The notes below the pieces were generated by a model. The model had not been told where the DNA came from. It worked only from the letters and a program-made list of their open reading frames with translations, and ran no database searches. This document shows, piece after piece, positions 21,324 to 22,366 of a stretch of DNA of 22,366 bases (positions within the stretch are counted from its first letter, which is position 1; each line of letters begins with the position of its first letter). This DNA comes from Palsa-459 sp035510855 (GTDB lineage Bacteria > Actinomycetota > Acidimicrobiia > Acidimicrobiales > RAAP-2). Location of the stretch: assembly GCA_035510855.1 (NCBI GenBank), contig DATKGG010000059.1, positions 1-22,366 on the forward strand, given 5' to 3'. A program made the position numbers and the translations under genes.

Positions 21324-21369
21324 CCGAGGCGGCGCACGCTGCTGACGATGGTGCCGCTGCGGCCCTAAG

Positions 21370-21990
21370 TCAGCGCTCTTTGACCGTGGCGACCGTGCTC
21401 GTGAGGTACGTCCAGGGCTTGGGTCCCTTGCCGTAGCGCTGGGTCGTCGCGCCCGGCTCGAACCCAGCGTCCTCGAGCAGTGCGAGCGGGTCGCGCGTCA
21501 GGTGGCAGCCGCCGAACAGTGCACGTTGCAGGGGCTCGAGGCGGCGCTGCCAGGCGACGACCGACTCGTCGGGGGCGACACCATGCTCCAAGACGTGCAA
21601 CTGGCCCCCCGGTCGCAGCACTCGGCGGACTTCGAGCAGCGCGGCGGTGGCGTCGGGGATGGTGCACAGCGTGAACGTGCACAGCGCGCTGTCACAGCTC
21701 GCGTCGTCGAGTTCGATGCGCTGCCCGTCGAGGCCCACGTGGAGGACCCGCACGCCCGAGGCTCTGATCCGCCGCTGCGCGATCCGCATCGCGGTCGCCG
21801 ACGGCTCCACGGCGAGGACCTCGGCGACGTCGGTGGGGAACACCGAGAGATTGGCGCCCGACCCGAATCCGACCTCGAGCACCGTGCCGGTGAGCCCCGC
21901 GGCGGTCTTCTCGCGCCAGCGCAGGAAACCCTTGGACCCGCAGGCGACGTCAAGGAGTCGTGGCAGCACCGACGACTCGTAGAAGGACAC
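21370..21990 (-). CDS. Class I SAM-dependent methyltransferase, substrate unknown
   Basis: A 206-residue protein of the Methyltransf_11/UbiE-like group. SAM motif I is VLEVGFGSGAN at 37-47, an acidic end of strand 2 follows in LAVEPSATAM, and motif IV/post-IV resemble ALCTFTLCTIPDA and RVLRPGGQLHVLEHG. The end, GCHLTRDPLALLEDAGFEPG, is typical of small-molecule methyltransferases often annotated as phospholipid or quinone methylases. The start is GTG 21990; a TAGGTT box lies six bases upstream, so it may be leaderless. The upstream ORF on the same strand ends 13 nt before this start. Substrate cannot be assigned. Confidence 0.85.
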   Translation of the reverse strand: MSFYESSVLPRLLDVACGSKGFLRWREKTAAGLTGTVLEVGFGSGANLSVFPTDVAEVLAVEPSATAMRIAQRRIRASGVRVLHVGLDGQRIELDDASCDSALCTFTLCTIPDATAALLEVRRVLRPGGQLHVLEHGVAPDESVVAWQRRLEPLQRALFGGCHLTRDPLALLEDAGFEPGATTQRYGKGPKPWTYLTSTVATVKER

Positions 21991-21996
21991 GCCGCG

Positions 21997-22002
21997 AACC
22001 TA
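21997..22002 (-). promoter_or_regulatory. Candidate -10 box for leaderless methyltransferase gene
   Basis: Minus-strand TAGGTT, six bases, then the GTG at 21990. No good ribosome binding site is present between them. Confidence 0.4.
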
Positions 22003-22003
22003 C

Positions 22004-22366
22004 TCAGCCATAGTCACGGCACGGTCGTGATGTTGCTGACAGAAATTCGGTCTGGTACACACCGGTCACCGACGAGTCCGGACTCAATTTCCATTCGAAC
22101 GAGCTCGCCAAGGGACCAACTTGCCACACCTCTGCGTACAGGAGTCGCTCAGCAGCGGGCAGCACGACGTTCGCTCGCTCGAGCGCGACCGCGTCGGTCA
22201 CCGATGTGAAGGCCCTCCGAGGGTGCGCCGTGTCGGCGATCCCCCCTGAGCCGGATCCACCGAAGGCGCCTGTTTCCGTTTCAAGGCCGGCCACAACTAC
22301 AAGTCTATAAAACAAGTCTATAAAGCCTTGGAAGACGTGGGACACTACCATCAGACAATGGCGGCA
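22004..22366 (-). CDS. Unidentified ORF running off the right edge, possibly frameshifted
   Basis: The frame ending at 22004 is open to the window edge; the first ATG inside is at 22351 (115 residues from there). I do not recognise the product. Base composition is lower in GC than the rest of the window, especially at 22290-22330. The frame crosses a perfect 13-bp tandem duplication (22299-22324). With one copy of that unit the frame from the right would hit TAG immediately after GFIDL. The real gene may therefore end there, with everything downstream being read-through. Treat the stretch to 22004 as doubtful. Confidence 0.25.
   Translation of the reverse strand, partial: CRHCLMVVSHVFQGFIDLFYRLVVVAGLETETGAFGGSGSGGIADTAHPRRAFTSVTDAVALERANVVLPAAERLLYAEVWQVGPLASSFEWKLSPDSSVTGVYQTEFLSATSRPCRDYG
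22299..22324 (+). repeat. Perfect 13-bp tandem duplication, AT-rich
   Basis: The unit ACAAGTCTATAAA occurs twice head to tail. Thirteen is not a multiple of three, so a coding frame passing through is shifted. It is the most AT-rich spot in the window. Confidence 0.9.

Noticed and set aside
1..22366. CRISPR array, tRNA, rRNA, phage or toxin-antitoxin genes
   Set aside because: I looked for regularly spaced repeats, cloverleaf-like segments and characteristic small gene pairs and found none I could support.

Overview
The window is high-GC chromosomal DNA, most likely from an actinobacterium; an acidimicrobial-type lineage would fit but is not proven. The reasons are the base composition, GTG starts, a deazaflavin (F420)-type reductase, an ergothioneine gene pair (egtB-egtD), a PrmC-related methyltransferase of the actinobacterial type, a GH15 glucoamylase/trehalase next to otsA, and several genes with a TANNNT box exactly 6 nt before the start codon, which is the actinobacterial leaderless pattern. 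I saw no tRNA, rRNA, CRISPR array, transposase or phage gene.

Layout from left to right. (a) 1-2800: the N-terminal end of a HAD-IIA phosphatase, an orphan family-3 solute-binding protein, a short unassigned ORF, a SHOCT membrane protein, a minimal zinc metallopeptidase and an F420-type reductase. (b) 2800-5211: a 640-bp non-coding stretch with a decamer repeat and a strong hairpin, then a secreted GH16 glucanase, a phosphomannose-isomerase-type cupin and a small membrane protein. (c) 5230-9295: a ten-helix GGDEF-EAL protein, divergent from an orphan disulfide flavoenzyme. (d) 9317-13525: egtB-egtD with overlapping stop and start, a PrmC-like methyltransferase, and a two-domain VOC protein. 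(e) 13536-16910: the most unusual part. A serine hydrolase (class C beta-lactamase-like) gene is in pieces, with one internal piece inverted. A secreted GH3 glycosidase gene sits between two near-identical direct repeats of about 205 bp. Each repeat carries the last codons of the serine hydrolase plus the DNA that follows them, and each lies directly upstream of a glycosidase gene (GH3 or GH15). (f) 16911-22366: GH15 and otsA as an operon, a second HAD-IIA phosphatase convergent with otsA and overlapping it, a methyltransferase, and an unidentified ORF running off the right edge.

How the genes fit together. GH16 and GH3 are both exported and could act in sequence on beta-glucan. The solute-binding protein is an import component without its permease. 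GH15 plus OtsA points to turnover of trehalose or a related alpha-glucoside, but no trehalose-6-phosphate phosphatase is in view. EgtB and EgtD catalyse the central steps of ergothioneine synthesis. My reading of region (e) is that the GH3 gene entered, or was amplified, between a serine hydrolase and the GH15-otsA operon. The event duplicated the junction DNA, destroyed the hydrolase, and left GH3 behind a copy of the GH15 upstream region. This is inference from the repeat layout. The repeats and the antiparallel hydrolase fragments themselves are directly visible.
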